In this document: positions 63,074 to 64,000 of the stretch, piece by piece | How positions within the stretch are numbered: the first letter of the stretch is position 1 | How the letters are laid out: every line of letters begins with the position of its first letter | NCBI GenBank assembly: GCA_017625775.1 | Contig: JAGAKE010000003.1 | Coordinates: 62,001 to 126,000 of the forward strand | DNA length: 64,000 bases | Direction of reading: 5' to 3' | Origin: Fibrobacteraceae bacterium | GTDB lineage: Bacteria > Fibrobacterota > Fibrobacteria > Fibrobacterales > Fibrobacteraceae | Program-made: the position numbers and the translations under genes | Notes under the pieces: model-generated | Told to the model about the DNA's origin: nothing | Database searches by the model: none | The model's input: only the letters and a program-made list of their open reading frames with translations

Positions 63074-63326
63074 GTAGAGTGGAGTTGGCTCAAAAGAAGA
63101 ATCGATGTTGTTGAGTTGGAAGAGGGATTGATGCCCGAATGGGGACGGACGCTATGTAGCGGCTGGACGGACGCGTTTTACGCGATACCGCGAAAGCCCG
63201 TTCCTAGGCATTTGCATAGGACTTCCCAAAACACTAATTTTTTTTTATATTTGCACTCGTTGCTCTGAATTGCAATTTTTTGGGCGTTATTTTTATCATT
63301 TTTCGCCAAGAATAGAATTTGAAAGG
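63074..63326. other. Gene-free stretch with short GC-rich hairpins
   Basis: The stretch contains GGACGGACGC twice (63143 and 63165), the hairpin CGCGT-TTT-ACGCG (63172-63184) and neighbouring GC-rich short repeats to about 63200. A 75-codon frame crosses it but has no binding site and overlaps the terminator. A small RNA is possible but unproven. Confidence 0.35.
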
Positions 63327-63355
63327 CTGACAAGCGAGTTAAGTTTTTCTATTTT
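63327..63355 (+). promoter_or_regulatory. Promoter of tRNA-Leu (and probably tig)
   Basis: CTGACA at 63327-63332, 17-bp spacer, TATTTT at 63350-63355; transcription would start a few bases before the tRNA, as in the tRNA-tuf operon. Confidence 0.6.
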
Positions 63356-63367
63356 TGGACCGAAAAC

Positions 63368-63447
63368 GCGAGAGTGGCGGAATTGGCAGACGCACCAGAC
63401 TTAGGATCTGGCACCTCGGTGTGAGGGTTCGACTCCCTCCTCTCGCA
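63368..63447 (+). tRNA. tRNA-Leu (UAG)
   Basis: Acceptor GCGAGAG/CTCTCGC, anticodon loop CTTAGGA (anticodon TAG), short class II variable arm and T-arm GAGGG-TTCGACT-CCCTC. At 80 nt it is a compact tRNA-Leu. No CCA is encoded. Confidence 0.95.
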
Positions 63448-63482
63448 CGCTTTTGAAAATCAATACAAGGTTCGGAGTAATT

Positions 63483-64000
63483 ATGACCGTAGATATTCAA
63501 GAAACAAGTGCTGTTGAACGCACATTGAACGTTTCCATTCCACAAGAAGATTTGAAAGCTCCTTTTGAAAAGAAAGTGCAGCATTATCGTAAAGAAGTAC
63601 AGTTGAAGGGGTTTCGTCAGGGAAGTGTTCCAAAACAGATGATTATCGCTCGCTTTGGTGATGCTATTCGCCAAGAAGTTGTTGATGAAACTGTGAACGC
63701 TCTTTTGACTGAAGAATTGAAAAAAGCAAAGATTATTCCTGTTGGTCGCCTTCAAGTAGTTGATTTTAAAGATGATAAGGAAAATCCTATTTCTATCGTT
63801 GCTAAGGTAGAAGTAGATCCAGAAATTGATATCAAGGGTTATGATTCTTTGGGAATTACTGTTCCTGATACAATGATTCTTGAAGACGAAGTGATGGCTG
63901 AATACAATCGTCTTCTCCAAATGTGGTCTCGTGATGAACATGTAGATCGTGCTGCCGAAAAGGGCGACGTTGTAGTCGGTAATTACATTGAAGTGGTTAT
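63483..64000 (+). CDS. tig: Trigger factor, N-terminal part (runs off the window)
   Basis: Ribosome-bound chaperone for nascent chains. The visible 172 residues start MTVDIQETSAVERTLNVSIP and contain the ribosome-docking signature GFRQGSVPKQMIIARFG (family GFRxGKxP), followed by the start of the PPIase region (KGDVVVGNYIEV). CGGAG lies before the ATG. The frame is open to the window end, so the gene is incomplete here. It lies 35 bp after tRNA-Leu. Confidence 0.93.
   Translation, partial: MTVDIQETSAVERTLNVSIPQEDLKAPFEKKVQHYRKEVQLKGFRQGSVPKQMIIARFGDAIRQEVVDETVNALLTEELKKAKIIPVGRLQVVDFKDDKENPISIVAKVEVDPEIDIKGYDSLGITVPDTMILEDEVMAEYNRLLQMWSRDEHVDRAAEKGDVVVGNYIEVV

Noticed and set aside
63041-63268. 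75-aa plus-strand open frame after the OmpA-family gene
   Set aside because: It starts inside the terminator, has no binding site and has no recognisable features.

Overview
The window is a chromosome segment of a Gram-negative bacterium that looks like a Fibrobacter relative (inference). The grounds are a lipoprotein with a Ser/Asp-rich linker after its lipobox, outer-membrane and capsule-type export genes, an OmpA-family porin with thrombospondin type 3 repeats, a secreted subtilase with a cellulose-binding-like front domain, and a zinc-type ribosomal protein set. Nothing in the sequence names the species, and no transposase, integrase, CRISPR array or prophage gene was seen.

Bases 1-8900 hold a type I restriction-modification locus (hsdM, hsdS, hsdR). 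It carries a truncated DUF1016 fragment between hsdM and hsdS, an AAA ATPase with a nuclease-like tail between hsdS and hsdR, and a broken nuclease-type remnant after hsdR. Bases 8900-17100 are an AT-rich accessory island: a DUF4143-type ATPase, several small genes of unknown function in two short divergent operons, and a compact four-gene unit (72-aa basic protein, UPF1-like SF1 helicase, winged-helix protein, 36-aa Gly/Pro-rich microprotein with a near-perfect Shine-Dalgarno) followed by a possible structured RNA. This unit is the best candidate here for an undescribed, possibly defensive, system.

Bases 17196-32261 are core genome. A thioesterase gene precedes a strong promoter driving tRNA-Thr, tRNA-Tyr, tRNA-Thr, tuf and an unbroken run of S10, spc and alpha operon genes to rplQ, ending at a clear terminator. 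rpsD, adk and map are missing from their usual places, and a perfect hairpin sits where other bacteria carry a tRNA-Gly gene.

Bases 32298-40982 are a surface-polysaccharide region (Wza-like exporter, Wzz-like regulator, Wzy-like polymerase, MBOAT acyltransferase with SGNH partner, SGNH lipoprotein with a small outer-membrane protein, Wzx-like flippase) with no glycosyltransferase. Bases 41172-46764 (minus) are an operon of DUF4956 membrane protein, HlyD-like adaptor, TolC-like channel, VTC-domain protein and lamin-tail lipoprotein, which together look like an envelope export machine with no recognised pump.

Bases 47011-51657 hold housekeeping genes (rubrerythrin, NhaA, PRPP synthetase, diaminopimelate decarboxylase). 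Bases 51687-59163 hold a lineage-specific secreted-protein cluster: three paralogues, a subtilase and a small secreted protein, with a fossil showing that a protease-paralogue unit was duplicated and then partly deleted. The window ends with a Lys/Ala-rich CBM48 protein, rpe, a TSP3-OmpA porin, tRNA-Leu and the start of the trigger factor gene.
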